DNA of 64,000 nucleotides from an uncultured Pseudomonadota bacterium (lineage in GTDB: Bacteria > Pseudomonadota > Gammaproteobacteria > Steroidobacterales > Steroidobacteraceae): NCBI GenBank assembly GCA_903832085.1, contig CAIKZZ010000001.1:62001-126000 (forward strand). The letters are read 5' to 3'. Shown here piece after piece: positions 15,409-24,885 of this stretch. The notes beneath the pieces are model-generated. The model was given only the letters and a program-made list of their open reading frames with translations. It did not search any database and was not told the origin of the DNA. Position 1 is the first letter of the stretch, and each line of letters starts with the position of its first letter. The position numbers and the translations under genes were made by a program.

Positions 15409-18102
15409 ATGGCCATCCGAAATCTACGGCTCCCAGCCTTACTCATAGCGCTTGCTTTCGCAGTCGTTACCGTTACGACTTGGGCGTGGCTTAATCGACC
15501 CGAAAAAGAGCCTGAATGGCCCCACAAGGTCTGGGGATTTGCGTTATCGCCATACCAGCCCAATGAAGATGCGGTCAAAGAGGAATACCCAACGCGCGAG
15601 GAAATCGCGTCAGACCTTGATTTGCTGAAAGGCAAAGTCCAAGCCATCCGCACCTACACCGTTGCAGGCACCATCGGTCTGATACCGGAGCTCGCAGCCG
15701 AACGCGGAATGAATGTCACACTCGGTGTCTGGGTTGACGCGCGCCGCGAACGCGATGAAAGCGAGCTGAACAAAGCAATTGAGCTGTGCAAGAAGTACCG
15801 CAATATTGTGAGGGTCATCGTTGGTAACGAATCCGTACTACGTGGCGATCTACCTTATGCTGATTTTTTGACTTTGCTTGACCATGCACGCGCAGAAATT
15901 GAGCAACCCATCAGTACAGCCGAGCCTTGGCATGTATGGACAAAAAACCCAGATCTAGTGCAACACGTCGACTACATAGCAGTGCATCTACTGCCGTACT
16001 GGGAGGGTGTCGATGTCGAAAAGGCCGTAACCTATTCCATCGACATATACCATCAGCTACAAGAAACGTTTCCAGACAAGCCAGTCATCATTGGCGAAGT
16101 TGGCTGGCCATCCAATGGCCGTACACGCGAAAAGGCCGTGGCCTCTGAAGCGACTGAGGCACTGTTCTTACGGCGCTTCTTAGCTTGGGCTGAGAAAGAG
16201 CACGTCCCCTACTACATCATGGAAGCCTTCGACCAGCCATGGAAACGCCAGAGCGAAGGCTCGGTCGGCGCTTACTGGGGCGTCTATGATGCCAATCGGC
16301 ATCCAAAATTTGAATTCACGAAACCTATCGTTCGAGTGCCGCAATGGCAAATGCTGGCGGCTGTTTCCGTCATATTAGCGGCTGTCATGCTGTGCTGGTT
16401 TTACATGCACAGCGGTACCTTAAAAAATCGTGGTCGTAGCTTTCTTGCGCTCATTATTTACTCAACCAGTGCGCTAACCACCTGGATCATTTACGATTAC
16501 TCGCAACAATACTTGACCATGACGAGCATCAGCGTTGGTATTGTGTTGTTTGTCGGCATGCTCGGTGTTATTGCGGTACTACTGGCTGAGGCGCATGAGT
16601 GGGCAGAAGCGCATTGGGTAAACCTACGCCGGCGACTGCTAGTTAGCCCTGCAACGATCAGCGCTGATCACTCATATCACCCTAAAGTATCAATACATGT
16701 GCCGGCTTATAACGAGCCTCCACAAATGGTCATTGAAACGCTTAATGCATTGGCGCGTCTCGACTACGATGACTTTGAAGTGCTGTTAATCGACAACAAC
16801 ACGAAGGATGAATCGGTGTGGCGTCCCGTTGAAGCGCATTGCGCGGCGCTTGGACCTCGGTTTAAGTTTTTCCATCTTGACTCGCTGGCTGGATTTAAAG
16901 CTGGGGCCTTGAATTTTGCGCTCCGGCACACCGCCGAACACACCGGCGTTGTCGCAGTCATTGATAGCGACTATATCGTCGAGAGCAACTGGCTCAAAGA
17001 TTTAGTGCCCACCTTCAGCGCACCACAAATTGCCATTATTCAAGCTCCCCAAGACTACCGTGATGATGGTCAAAGCGCTTTTAAGGCAATGTGCCATGCT
17101 GAGTATCGAGGCTTTTTCCATATTGGAATGGTGACGCGCAATGAGCGTAACGCCATCATCCAGCACGGCACCATGACCATGGTCCGTTTTGAAACTCTCG
17201 TGAATCTCGGCGGCTGGGCGGAATGGTGCATCACAGAGGATGCAGAATTGGGTCTAAGAGTCTTCGAGGCTGGCTTTGAAGCAACGTATATTCCGCATAG
17301 CTATGGCAAGGGGCTGATGCCGGATACATTTATTGACTTCAAGAAGCAGCGATTCCGCTGGGCCTACGGAGCGATGAGCATACTGCGCGCGCACGCAGCA
17401 GAATTGTTTGGCCGAAGCCCAAAGCAACTCACCGCGGGGCAACGTTATCACTTTCTCGCGGGCTGGTTACCATGGGCTGCCGATGGGCTGAATGTCATAT
17501 TCAATCTATTCGCGCTGTTATGGTCGCTGCTTATGATTTATTTCCCACGCTCAATCGACGCACCGCTAGCGATGTTCTCTGTACTGCCGCTATCGCTATT
17601 TGTGTTCAAGCTAGCGAAGCTTATGCATCTTTATCACGTACGTGTAGGCGCTGGAATACGCCAGACCATTGCTGCGTCTATCGCGGGGCTTGGATTAGCT
17701 CATACGATTGGAATGGCCGTATTAAAAGGCTTGTTCACCGACAATGAGCCATTCTTTCGCACACCGAAGATCGCTCACACTCAAACACTAGTCGGCGCCT
17801 TGGCCGCTTGTCGTGTCGAGGGGCTAATGGCCATAGGGCTTATCCTTTCTGCGATCGGCGTTACCGTTGGATTGAGTGATGGGAGCCTCGACCGCATGCG
17901 CATGGATGGCATTGATCTGCGAGCCTGGGTGCTCGTCATGCTCGTTCAATCCATACCGTACCTTTCAGCTGTGCTGAGCTCACTAATTAGTGCCTTGCCC
18001 ATACCAGCCCGCATCGTTGGACAGGGCTATCAAGTAATGGACGAAGCCCAAGAGTATGCGACCGTTGTGAGTGAACCTATCGCTACACACGGTCACGAGT
18101 AA
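15409..18102 (+). CDS. GH17-GT2 fusion, probable beta-1,3-glucan (NdvB-like) synthase
   Basis: This is an 897-aa inner-membrane enzyme joining two activities. An N-terminal anchor ('LPALLIALAFAVVTVTTWAW') precedes a periplasmic GH17 domain (~40-300) with candidate acid/base Glu in 'VIVGNES' (~140) and nucleophile Glu in 'VIIGEVGWPS' (~231). Membrane helices are followed by a cytoplasmic GT2 domain with 'VIDSDY' (~519), 'TEDAELGLR' (~607) and 'QRFRWAYG' (~647), the processive-synthase motifs, then more helices. The same architecture occurs in Pseudomonas aeruginosa NdvB, which makes periplasmic cyclic beta-1,3-glucans. The GH17 part would act as a transglycosylase closing or branching the chain. 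No obvious operon partner is present. Confidence 0.9.
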   Translation: MAIRNLRLPALLIALAFAVVTVTTWAWLNRPEKEPEWPHKVWGFALSPYQPNEDAVKEEYPTREEIASDLDLLKGKVQAIRTYTVAGTIGLIPELAAERGMNVTLGVWVDARRERDESELNKAIELCKKYRNIVRVIVGNESVLRGDLPYADFLTLLDHARAEIEQPISTAEPWHVWTKNPDLVQHVDYIAVHLLPYWEGVDVEKAVTYSIDIYHQLQETFPDKPVIIGEVGWPSNGRTREKAVASEATEALFLRRFLAWAEKEHVPYYIMEAFDQPWKRQSEGSVGAYWGVYDANRHPKFEFTKPIVRVPQWQMLAAVSVILAAVMLCWFYMHSGTLKNRGRSFLALIIYSTSALTTWIIYDYSQQYLTMTSISVGIVLFVGMLGVIAVLLAEAHEWAEAHWVNLRRRLLVSPATISADHSYHPKVSIHVPAYNEPPQMVIETLNALARLDYDDFEVLLIDNNTKDESVWRPVEAHCAALGPRFKFFHLDSLAGFKAGALNFALRHTAEHTGVVAVIDSDYIVESNWLKDLVPTFSAPQIAIIQAPQDYRDDGQSAFKAMCHAEYRGFFHIGMVTRNERNAIIQHGTMTMVRFETLVNLGGWAEWCITEDAELGLRVFEAGFEATYIPHSYGKGLMPDTFIDFKKQRFRWAYGAMSILRAHAAELFGRSPKQLTAGQRYHFLAGWLPWAADGLNVIFNLFALLWSLLMIYFPRSIDAPLAMFSVLPLSLFVFKLAKLMHLYHVRVGAGIRQTIAASIAGLGLAHTIGMAVLKGLFTDNEPFFRTPKIAHTQTLVGALAACRVEGLMAIGLILSAIGVTVGLSDGSLDRMRMDGIDLRAWVLVMLVQSIPYLSAVLSSLISALPIPARIVGQGYQVMDEAQEYATVVSEPIATHGHE

Positions 18103-18322
18103 GATAGTCACAGTCAGCCTTTCAAACGCTGTCAATCAGGAATGATTCGCATTCCGCTTGCCCTGCTATCAGCTACCTTTGCACAGCACGAAGACAAAAA
18201 AGCTGGGGACACTAGTGGCTAGACCGCTTAGAATCGATCGGCCGAATCGCTCTGAGGGCCATCTCGGCGAGCTAGTACTCGATTTTATTTATACTGCTGA
18301 CATACCGCTGAGGGGTTTTAAG

Positions 18323-18655
18323 ATGTTTGAAAGCAAAATGCCACGCCGCGCTCTGCTAAAAGGCGTACTGACTGGATTGGCGGCTATACCAGTCGTCGGA
18401 GTGTTTTCACGCGCGAACGCAGCACCAGGCGCTATGCTGGATGCAGCTGATCCGCAAGCAAAAGCGCTCGGCTATGTAGCCGACACCACCAAAGTCGATG
18501 ACAAGGCTCGCCCAACACACAAGGCGGAGCAGAAATGCGCGAATTGTGTGCAGTTTCAAGGCAAGGCTGGTGATGCGAATGGTGGATGCCCCATTTTTGC
18601 AGGTCGGCAGGTCGCTGCAAACGGCTGGTGCTCCGTCTGGGTCAAGAAGCCTTAA
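18323..18655 (+). CDS. high-potential iron-sulfur protein (HiPIP), Tat-exported
   Basis: This is a small periplasmic [4Fe-4S] electron carrier that typically delivers electrons from the cytochrome bc1 complex to oxidases or reaction centres. The start at 18323 is fixed by GAGGGG seven bases upstream; the tracked start at 18158 adds 55 unlikely residues. The N-terminus 'MPRRALLKGVLTGLAAIPVVG' resembles a twin-arginine signal, as expected for a cofactor folded before export. The four cluster cysteines are in 'KCANCVQF', 'GGCPIF' and 'NGWCSVW', with HiPIP spacing. The 110-aa precursor would give a mature protein of about 75-80 aa. No photosynthesis genes are nearby, so a respiratory role is more likely. 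Confidence 0.92.
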   Translation: MFESKMPRRALLKGVLTGLAAIPVVGVFSRANAAPGAMLDAADPQAKALGYVADTTKVDDKARPTHKAEQKCANCVQFQGKAGDANGGCPIFAGRQVAANGWCSVWVKKP

Positions 18656-18667
18656 GCATAAGGTAAG

Positions 18668-18694
18668 GGGCTGTGTGCTTCGCTGCCACAGCCC
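18668..18694 (+). terminator. possible terminator after the HiPIP gene
   Basis: GGGCTGTG (18668-18675) pairs with CACAGCCC (18687-18694), 8 bp, 12 bases after the HiPIP stop. Only GTTTA follows, so the T run is weak. It also lies just before the next gene. Confidence 0.4.
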
Positions 18695-18712
18695 GTTTAG
18701 GGCTTCACTCAC

Positions 18713-19483
18713 GTGCCTAGCACTAGCCTGACATTGTACTGGCAGCACGGCTGCACCAGCTGCCTACGGGTGCGAGAGTTTCTTGCAGAGCATTCTGTGG
18801 CATTTGACTCAATGAACGTCACCGAAAGCCCCACCGCACGTGACGCACTCATTGCGCTTGGAGCTCGCTCTATTCCAGTACTTGCACGCGGGAGTGACTG
18901 GATCCATGGGCAGGACATCGATGAGCTCGCGCGTTTTGTTGGCGTAACACTCATAAGGCACCAAATAGAGCCTACGGAGCTTGTCTCTAAATTAGACTAC
19001 TTTCTAGTTACAGCCGCCGAGCTCACACAGCACATTCCGGCTGTGCTGCTTGAAACCGAGCTGCCTAACCGCATGGATCGTACGACTGCGGATCTTGCTG
19101 CCCATATCGCATGGATCGTCAGGGGGTTTCTCATAGCGAGTCTTGGTGGCGAGCTAGAGTTTCGACATTTTGAGATACGGCCACATGGCGCGGATCGCAG
19201 CATTCAAGGCCTGATCGAAGCGCTACAGCAGACCCAAAAAGATCTGCACTCGTGGTGGCAGCATGCCCAGGCGAGTCCACCGCTCACCGTCGTCACGTAT
19301 TACGGCGTCCAGACATTCCACTCAGTGCTCGAACGCACAACCTGGCATGTAGCGCAGCACTGCCGCCAACTCGAATGGGCCCTACGCAGCGCCGGCGTCA
19401 CGCTGCCACGGACGCTATCCTCTGCCGCTCTGGCCCAGTTACCACTACCGAGGGGCATCTGGGATCGGGAAAATTCCAACTAA
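18713..19483 (+). CDS. glutaredoxin-like / DinB-like fusion protein
   Basis: This is a 256-aa two-domain protein. Residues ~5-78 form a glutaredoxin/GST-N-like fold with a redox 'CTSC' and the cis-proline segment 'ARSIPVLAR'. Residues ~90-235 resemble the DinB four-helix bundle, with possible metal ligands in 'LAAHIAW', 'TTWHVAQHCRQL'. Characterised DinB proteins include thiol-dependent S-transferases (mycothiol, bacillithiol). Fusion to a glutaredoxin suggests glutathione chemistry, and gshA is encoded at 56.1-57.7 kb. The start is a GTG. It is not obviously in an operon. The glutaredoxin part is confident; the DinB assignment rests on helix pattern and histidine placement. Confidence 0.82.
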   Translation: MPSTSLTLYWQHGCTSCLRVREFLAEHSVAFDSMNVTESPTARDALIALGARSIPVLARGSDWIHGQDIDELARFVGVTLIRHQIEPTELVSKLDYFLVTAAELTQHIPAVLLETELPNRMDRTTADLAAHIAWIVRGFLIASLGGELEFRHFEIRPHGADRSIQGLIEALQQTQKDLHSWWQHAQASPPLTVVTYYGVQTFHSVLERTTWHVAQHCRQLEWALRSAGVTLPRTLSSAALAQLPLPRGIWDRENSN

Positions 19484-19540
19484 ACAAACAAAAACTTAAT
19501 AGCAGCCTAAGTGCCCGCTAAATCCTCCTACCATATACAT

Positions 19541-19576
19541 AAAAAAGGCCTTCGGAGATCACACCCCCGAAGGCCC
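19541..19576 (-). terminator. rho-independent terminator of the small secreted protein gene
   Basis: Read leftward, GGCCTTCGG (19575-19567) and CCGAAGGCC (19555-19547) form a 9-bp stem followed by six T residues (19546-19541). It is the clearest intrinsic terminator in the window and lies about 30 bases after the stop at 19607. Confidence 0.88.
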
Positions 19577-19606
19577 ATTTCAACAGGTTAACTGTTAACG
19601 CGCGAC

Positions 19607-19813
19607 TTAGTTCTTAGGCGCATCCGCTTCTTTGGCTTTCTTATGCGAATGTTTAGCAGCGTGGTGCTTTTTGGCCTTCGCTGGCTTGGCATCGGTCGTG
19701 GTGGTTGTGGCAGCAGCAGGTGCAGCCGTCGAACCAGACGTGGTGGTTCCCTGCGCAAACACAGGCATCGTCAACGTCAGGGCGGCAGCCAACAGGGCAA
19801 GTTTCTTAAACAT
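19607..19813 (-). CDS. small secreted Ala/Thr/Lys/His-rich protein
   Basis: This is a 68-aa protein with a textbook signal peptide ('KKLALLAAALTLTMPVFAQG', cleavage after AFA or AQ). A low-complexity Thr/Ala/Ser stretch follows, then a strongly basic tail ('KAKKHHAAKHSHKKAKE'). GGAGGT is well spaced from the ATG and a strong terminator follows, so the gene is almost certainly real and monocistronic. The composition resembles acid-shock (Asr-like) or PsiF-like periplasmic peptides, but I do not assign it to either. The His/Lys tail could bind acid, metals or anionic polymers. Confidence 0.8.
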   Translation of the reverse strand: MFKKLALLAAALTLTMPVFAQGTTTSGSTAAPAAATTTTTDAKPAKAKKHHAAKHSHKKAKEADAPKN

Positions 19814-19955
19814 GGGAAAGACCTCCGGGGTTCGTCAATTCAGATCGGTGCGCCCAACTGGGCGTCGAGGTAGATGTTGCGTCGAATATCATCAATCCCC
19901 ACAAGTATGAAGCACACTTAATTCAAGGAATCCCCCTGTACTTTGGTTGCTGCAC

Positions 19956-20420
19956 TCAAGGGAAACGCCCCGCCCCTTCAAATCCTAGAATAAAAAAGGG
20001 CGAATTCATGCGAGCGCGGGTCACGAGCCGCCCTGTTGTTGGCGCATGCACAAACTCCTCCCCGCCTAGGTAAATCCCCACATGATCCTTTGGCGTATAA
20101 AAAAATAGCAGATCCCCAGGCTGCAGCATGTCCTTTGAGACTGGCCGGGCACGACCACGTTGCTCCTGTGCTGTACGGGGCACGGGCACACCGAGTTGCT
20201 TGAACACGTAATACACGAGTCCGCTGCAATCAAAGCCTTCGGGAGTGATTCCACCAAACCGATAAGGCGCTCCAACCAACGTACTGGCCAAGGATGCCGC
20301 CTGCATGCCCAGCGAAGTCGTGGGAGCGGCCAGGTCGTGTGCCGCAGGACTTGGCGCATGTGGGTGCCCAGCACACCCTACAATCAAAAGACAGCCGAAA
20401 AGAACTGCTATTTTGCGCAT
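19956..20420 (-). CDS. NlpC/P60 cell-wall peptidase lipoprotein
   Basis: This is a 154-aa lipoprotein ('LLIVGC' lipobox) with an NlpC/P60 domain, a cysteine peptidase that cuts peptidoglycan stem peptides (D-gamma-glutamyl-meso-DAP type). The catalytic Cys is in 'GFDCSGLVYY', the His in 'DHVGIYLG', and a third polar residue in 'EFVHAP'. The size resembles MepS/Spr and NlpC of enterobacteria. It is divergent from the hydroxyproline epimerase gene and monocistronic. Confidence 0.93.
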   Translation of the reverse strand: MRKIAVLFGCLLIVGCAGHPHAPSPAAHDLAAPTTSLGMQAASLASTLVGAPYRFGGITPEGFDCSGLVYYVFKQLGVPVPRTAQEQRGRARPVSKDMLQPGDLLFFYTPKDHVGIYLGGEEFVHAPTTGRLVTRARMNSPFFILGFEGAGRFP

Positions 20421-20600
20421 GGCTCATTGTAGCTGGCGCGATTAACCAGTGGGTAACTGCTATACAAGCGCATCTCAATGCTAGTCGATCATTCCCATGC
20501 ACGGGGGTGTGAATCGGCCCTATGATCTGCGGTATCGTACGGCGTGTCGCACGGCGCCTCAGTAGATACCGAGCGACGCCTGTCATTTAAGGAACGAAAA

Positions 20601-21563
20601 GTGCCCCTAAATACCATTCGAGTGATCGACTCTCACACGGGCGGCGAACCAACCCGTGTGGTGATCGACGGCGGCCCCCAACTGACCGGTAGTTTCGCAG
20701 ACCGCGTCAAAACCCTACAAAAGAATCACGAAAACTTTCGTGCCGCAGTCTGCAACGAGCCGCGAGGTTCGGATGTGCTAGTCGGCGCCCTACTGACCCC
20801 ACCTGTAGACCCCACAGCGACCGCAGGGGTCATCTTCTTTAACAACGTCGGTTATCTCGGAATGTGCGGCCACGGGACCATCGGCGTGGTTACTACGCTA
20901 GCCTGGCAGGGACTGCTCTTACCCGGTATACATCGGATCGAAACACCCGTGGGCACGGTGACCACTGAACTGCATGCATCAGGCCGAGTATCGGTACGAA
21001 ACGTGCCTTCCTTTCGTCATGCTAAAGATGTGGAGGTCGAGGTACCAGGTCATGGCACTGTGCACGGTGACATTGCGTTTGGTGGTAACTGGTTCTTTCT
21101 GTGCGCCGACCATGGCAAAACTCTGGCACAAGAAAATATCGAGGAACTAGTCGATTTTAGCTGGCGTATCCGGCTCACACTTGAGTCGAAAAATATTACC
21201 GGCCGTAGTGGTGCCCACATTGATCATATTGAACTCACAAGCTCTGGGAGCCTCCCCCACATTAACAGTAAGAACTTCGTGCTGTGTCCTGGAAAAGCAT
21301 ACGATCGCTCGCCGTGCGGAACAGGTACCAGTGCAAAACTCGCCTGCCTGGCAGCCGATGGAAAACTAAAACCATCCGAACGCTGGCTGCAAGAAAGCAT
21401 CATAGGCAGCGTCTTCGAAGGCTCATTTGAGCCTGATGAAGCAGGCATCATCCCCACCATCGAGGGAATTGCCTATGTAATGGCCGAAACCACCTTAGTT
21501 ATTGATCCAAATGATCCTTATCGAAACGGTATTCCATCTGTGCAGCAAGCGATTAGCAACTGA
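20601..21563 (+). CDS. 4-hydroxyproline epimerase / proline racemase family
   Basis: This is a cofactor-independent two-base epimerase. Both catalytic cysteines are present, in 'GMCGHGTIG' and '[12 protein letters not shown]', which points to racemase or epimerase rather than the dehydratase subgroup that has Thr in place of the second Cys. The start at 20601 (GTG) is supported by AAGGAA six bases upstream and gives '[20 protein letters not shown]' at the N-terminus as in the family; the tracked 20544 start adds 19 residues. The 320-aa length is typical. No other hydroxyproline catabolic genes are adjacent, so the substrate (4-hydroxyproline versus proline) is inferred from family resemblance. 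Confidence 0.9.
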   Translation: MPLNTIRVIDSHTGGEPTRVVIDGGPQLTGSFADRVKTLQKNHENFRAAVCNEPRGSDVLVGALLTPPVDPTATAGVIFFNNVGYLGMCGHGTIGVVTTLAWQGLLLPGIHRIETPVGTVTTELHASGRVSVRNVPSFRHAKDVEVEVPGHGTVHGDIAFGGNWFFLCADHGKTLAQENIEELVDFSWRIRLTLESKNITGRSGAHIDHIELTSSGSLPHINSKNFVLCPGKAYDRSPCGTGTSAKLACLAADGKLKPSERWLQESIIGSVFEGSFEPDEAGIIPTIEGIAYVMAETTLVIDPNDPYRNGIPSVQQAISN

Positions 21564-21593
21564 TCGCTAGCATGGAATGACGATAAAGAACGG

Positions 21594-24155
21594 ATGTCCA
21601 TACTCTCCCATGACAATGACCCGCGTGTGACTCAGGCTCCACGCTGGTCAGCACTACCCTCCCTGCCCATTCTTGCTGTTGCAGAAGAATTGGATGAAGC
21701 ACTCACCAAACACCATGCAGCAGTCCTTGAGGCACCTACGGGAGCTGGCAAAAGCACGCTCGTACCACTGATCTTGTACACGGCAGGCTGGCTGCGTGGG
21801 CAGCGTGTCATCATGCTAGAGCCCCGCCGCCTTGCGGCTCGCGCAGTTGCCACACGCATGGCTCAACTCCTTGGCGAAGCAGTCGGTCAGACCGTCGGCT
21901 ACAGGATGCGGCTTGATACAAAGGTCAGTCGCAGCACACGCATTGAGGTCGTCACTGAAGGGATTCTGGGCCGCATGTTAAATGACGATCCGGCACTCGA
22001 GGGCGTGGGGCTCGTGATTTTTGATGAGTTTCATGAGCGCAGCTTGTCGGCTGATCTCGGACTCGCTCTGTGCCTTGATGCACAGAAAAATATACGGAGT
22101 GATTTAAGGCTGCTGGTCATGTCAGCAACCCTGGATGGGGCAAGCATCGCACAACTCATGAGCCACGCCCCCCGAATCACCAGCGCTGGGCGTGCCTTCC
22201 CTGTGGAACTGCGCTATGCAAAACGACGTCCTGAGAATCTAGACCGGGAAATTGCTGCTACCGTCCGACGTACCCTCACTGAGGATATTGGAGACATCCT
22301 TGTTTTTTTGCCGGGAGCGGCAGAAATTCATCGACTGCAGCGCAACCTGATAGACGCACAGCTACCACCACACATCGTCGTTTTGCCGCTATTTGGCGAT
22401 CTAACCCAAGCGCAACAAGATCTTGCGTTAGAGGCCAGCCCCGCTGGTCATCGCAAAATTATCCTCGCGACGAGTATTGCCGAAACCTCACTCACCATTG
22501 AGGGCGTGCGTGTCGTCATTGATTCTGGGGTCTCGCGCCGCCCGCGCTTCGATCCTGCGAGTGGCATGAGCCGTCTAGACACCATGGCGGTATCGCTGGC
22601 AAGTGCTGAGCAGCGCCGTGGCCGTGCAGGACGCGTCGCGCCTGGCGTTTGCTACCGTGTCTACACACAGGCAAGTGAACGCGAACTGCTGGCCTCTACA
22701 CCACCCGAAATACTGGAGACAGATCTGTCGCCACTCGCTCTGGAGCTAGCATGTTGGGGGACTCAGGCGAGTGCACTGTCGTGGCTAGACCCACCACCGC
22801 CTGCACATTTAGCGCAGGCTAACGATTTACTCAAACTACTAGGTGCTCTAGACCAGACTGGTCGAGTCACAGCAGCTGGCCAAACAATGGCACGCATGGG
22901 GATGCATCCACGCTTAAGTCGCATGCTAATGGCTGCGCGTGGACCCGCGAAAGTCATGGCAGCACAACTCGCGGCGCTCTTATCGGACCGTGATTTGGTC
23001 AAAGGACAGATTGGCAGTCGCGACAGTGATCTCGGAAAACGTATCGATCTTTTGAATGGCCATGCCGTTGTAGGCCTTGAGGCTGATAGAGCAACTGCTG
23101 AACGCGTGCGGCGCTTAAGCTCAACATGGCAGCGCGCCATCGTCACCCCTGACGCGCTCTCAGTAGATCCTGCCATTGAAGTGCCAGATATTGGCCTGCT
23201 ACTAGCATGCGCATATCCTGACCGCATTGCCAGACGACGCGCAGAAACAGGCCGCTATGTATTAGCCAATGGTCGTGGGGCCGCTTTTCAAACAGCAGAC
23301 TCGCTCTCCCAGCACGAATTTCTTGTGATCGCGACCGTAGATGGTGGCGATCGAGATGCACGCATTCAGCTCGCAGCAGCACTCGATAAGTCTTTGCTAA
23401 TAAAACACTTTAAAGATTCAGTCACTATAAGAGACCGTATCGAGTGGGATCGAAGGCAAAGCGCTGTGATTTCAAAACGGGAGCGCTGTTTTGGTGAGCT
23501 CGTTTTGGAAGACAGTGTTTTAACAGGAATGCCGCCATCGGCAACGGTTGAGGCTATGCTTGCCGGAATCGCCGAAATGGGGCTGAACTGCCTTCCCTGG
23601 ACGCCAACGGCGACTGCTTTCCGAGATCGCGTCCTTTTTTTGAAAAACCTCGACTCAGACTCAGAAAAGGTTTTATGGCCAGATTTATCTGACACGGCTC
23701 TCATGGCAACGTTGGCTGAGTGGCTTGCACCCTATTTGGATGGCATCAGCAGACGCGACCATCTTTCGAAACTAAACCTCGCGAATATACTTAAAAACAG
23801 CCTTAATTATGCGCAGCAAAAGTTTCTCGATCAACTTGCGCCTACCCATCTGACCGTGCCAAGCGGATCACAGATTCCGATCAATTACACACCGGACGGC
23901 CCCACGATGTCTGTGCGCTTACAAGAAATGTTTGGTCTCAGCACGACGCCACTGATCGCCGGTAAAACGCCCCTGACTATTGAGCTGTTATCACCCGCGC
24001 GCCGACCAGTACAAGTGACGCGTGATCTTTCAAGTTTCTGGAGTCGCGGCTACATTGAGGTAAAGAAAGAACTCAAGGGCAGATATCCAAAGCACTATTG
24101 GCCAGATGATCCCCTAGTAGCACAAGCAACTGCTCGCGCAAAACCTCGCCACTAA
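21594..24155 (+). CDS. hrpB: ATP-dependent RNA helicase HrpB
   Basis: This is an 853-aa DEAH-type helicase of the HrpB family. Walker A is 'APTGAGKST' (~46-54), motif II reads 'DEFHERSL' (~142), motif III 'MSATLDG', and motif VI 'QRRGRAGRVAPGVCYR'. HA2/OB-like and HrpB-specific C-terminal regions follow ('FWSRGYIEVKKELKGRYPKH'). The cellular role is poorly defined: some homologues act in mRNA processing or stress. It follows the epimerase gene by 30 bases and could be co-transcribed. It ends 15 bases from the convergent DedA gene. Confidence 0.96.
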   Translation: MSILSHDNDPRVTQAPRWSALPSLPILAVAEELDEALTKHHAAVLEAPTGAGKSTLVPLILYTAGWLRGQRVIMLEPRRLAARAVATRMAQLLGEAVGQTVGYRMRLDTKVSRSTRIEVVTEGILGRMLNDDPALEGVGLVIFDEFHERSLSADLGLALCLDAQKNIRSDLRLLVMSATLDGASIAQLMSHAPRITSAGRAFPVELRYAKRRPENLDREIAATVRRTLTEDIGDILVFLPGAAEIHRLQRNLIDAQLPPHIVVLPLFGDLTQAQQDLALEASPAGHRKIILATSIAETSLTIEGVRVVIDSGVSRRPRFDPASGMSRLDTMAVSLASAEQRRGRAGRVAPGVCYRVYTQASERELLASTPPEILETDLSPLALELACWGTQASALSWLDPPPPAHLAQANDLLKLLGALDQTGRVTAAGQTMARMGMHPRLSRMLMAARGPAKVMAAQLAALLSDRDLVKGQIGSRDSDLGKRIDLLNGHAVVGLEADRATAERVRRLSSTWQRAIVTPDALSVDPAIEVPDIGLLLACAYPDRIARRRAETGRYVLANGRGAAFQTADSLSQHEFLVIATVDGGDRDARIQLAAALDKSLLIKHFKDSVTIRDRIEWDRRQSAVISKRERCFGELVLEDSVLTGMPPSATVEAMLAGIAEMGLNCLPWTPTATAFRDRVLFLKNLDSDSEKVLWPDLSDTALMATLAEWLAPYLDGISRRDHLSKLNLANILKNSLNYAQQKFLDQLAPTHLTVPSGSQIPINYTPDGPTMSVRLQEMFGLSTTPLIAGKTPLTIELLSPARRPVQVTRDLSSFWSRGYIEVKKELKGRYPKHYWPDDPLVAQATARAKPRH

Positions 24156-24170
24156 AACGCGCATCTTTAA

Positions 24171-24791
24171 CTACTTGGCTGCAGTACGCCGCATGAATCG
24201 ATGCACCAACACCCAATAGATAAAACCCAGTATTAACAAAGCACCAAGAACCCAGACACTCGCGTGTTTTAAGTTACCGGCAACAAGCGCTTGGTCACGT
24301 CCTGCGGTTACTCCGACCCAGCAGAGCACACTGCTCCAGATGGCGGCGCCAACTAGCGTCGCTAAGCTGTACCAGCCAAAATGCATACGCGCTATACCAG
24401 CTGGAATTCCAATCAGATGACGGATCACCGGCAGGAGTCGCGCGGCAAAGACACCGTAGCTACCAAATTGGGCAGCCCAACGTTCTGCCCGCTCAATGGT
24501 CTGTGGGGCGAGCAGAATATAGCGCCCGTAACGCAGAATGAGCGGCCTACCAAAGCATCGGGCCAGCAAATACATCACGGAGGCCCCACACCATGAGCCC
24601 ACCGTCGAGGCGACGACGAGACCTAGGAGCGACATATTGCCAGTACTGACAGCCAAAAAAGCTGCTGGCGGAATCACCATTTCCGATGGAATTGGTACGA
24701 TTGAGCTTTCCAGTGCCATTAAGACAGCAACCAGCGCATACCCACCAGTACTGAGAGCTCCTAAGTACCAGCCGATGATTGCCTGAATCAT
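24171..24791 (-). CDS. DedA family membrane protein
   Basis: This is a 206-aa polytopic protein of the DedA/SNARE-associated (VTT) family, which includes undecaprenyl-phosphate and phospholipid flippases. Characteristic stretches are 'ESSIVPIPSEMVIPPAAFLA' and the charged 'RLLPVIRHLIGIPAGIARM', holding the conserved Arg and Pro residues. Four or more hydrophobic segments are present. GGGAG lies well placed before the ATG. It converges with hrpB. Confidence 0.93.
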   Translation of the reverse strand: MIQAIIGWYLGALSTGGYALVAVLMALESSIVPIPSEMVIPPAAFLAVSTGNMSLLGLVVASTVGSWCGASVMYLLARCFGRPLILRYGRYILLAPQTIERAERWAAQFGSYGVFAARLLPVIRHLIGIPAGIARMHFGWYSLATLVGAAIWSSVLCWVGVTAGRDQALVAGNLKHASVWVLGALLILGFIYWVLVHRFMRRTAAK

Positions 24792-24885
24792 GTGATCTCC
24801 CTGTGCACTAACTCGTACGATACCTGATAATGAACTCGACCAATATGTGGATCAGGATCACGACGTGCGCCTCGGAGCCCCGAAG

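Noticed and set aside
16652-17100. Cellulose synthase (BcsA) for the GT2 protein at 15.4-18.1 kb
   Set aside because: No PilZ domain and no bcsB-like neighbour; the N-terminal GH17 domain points to a beta-1,3-glucan enzyme.
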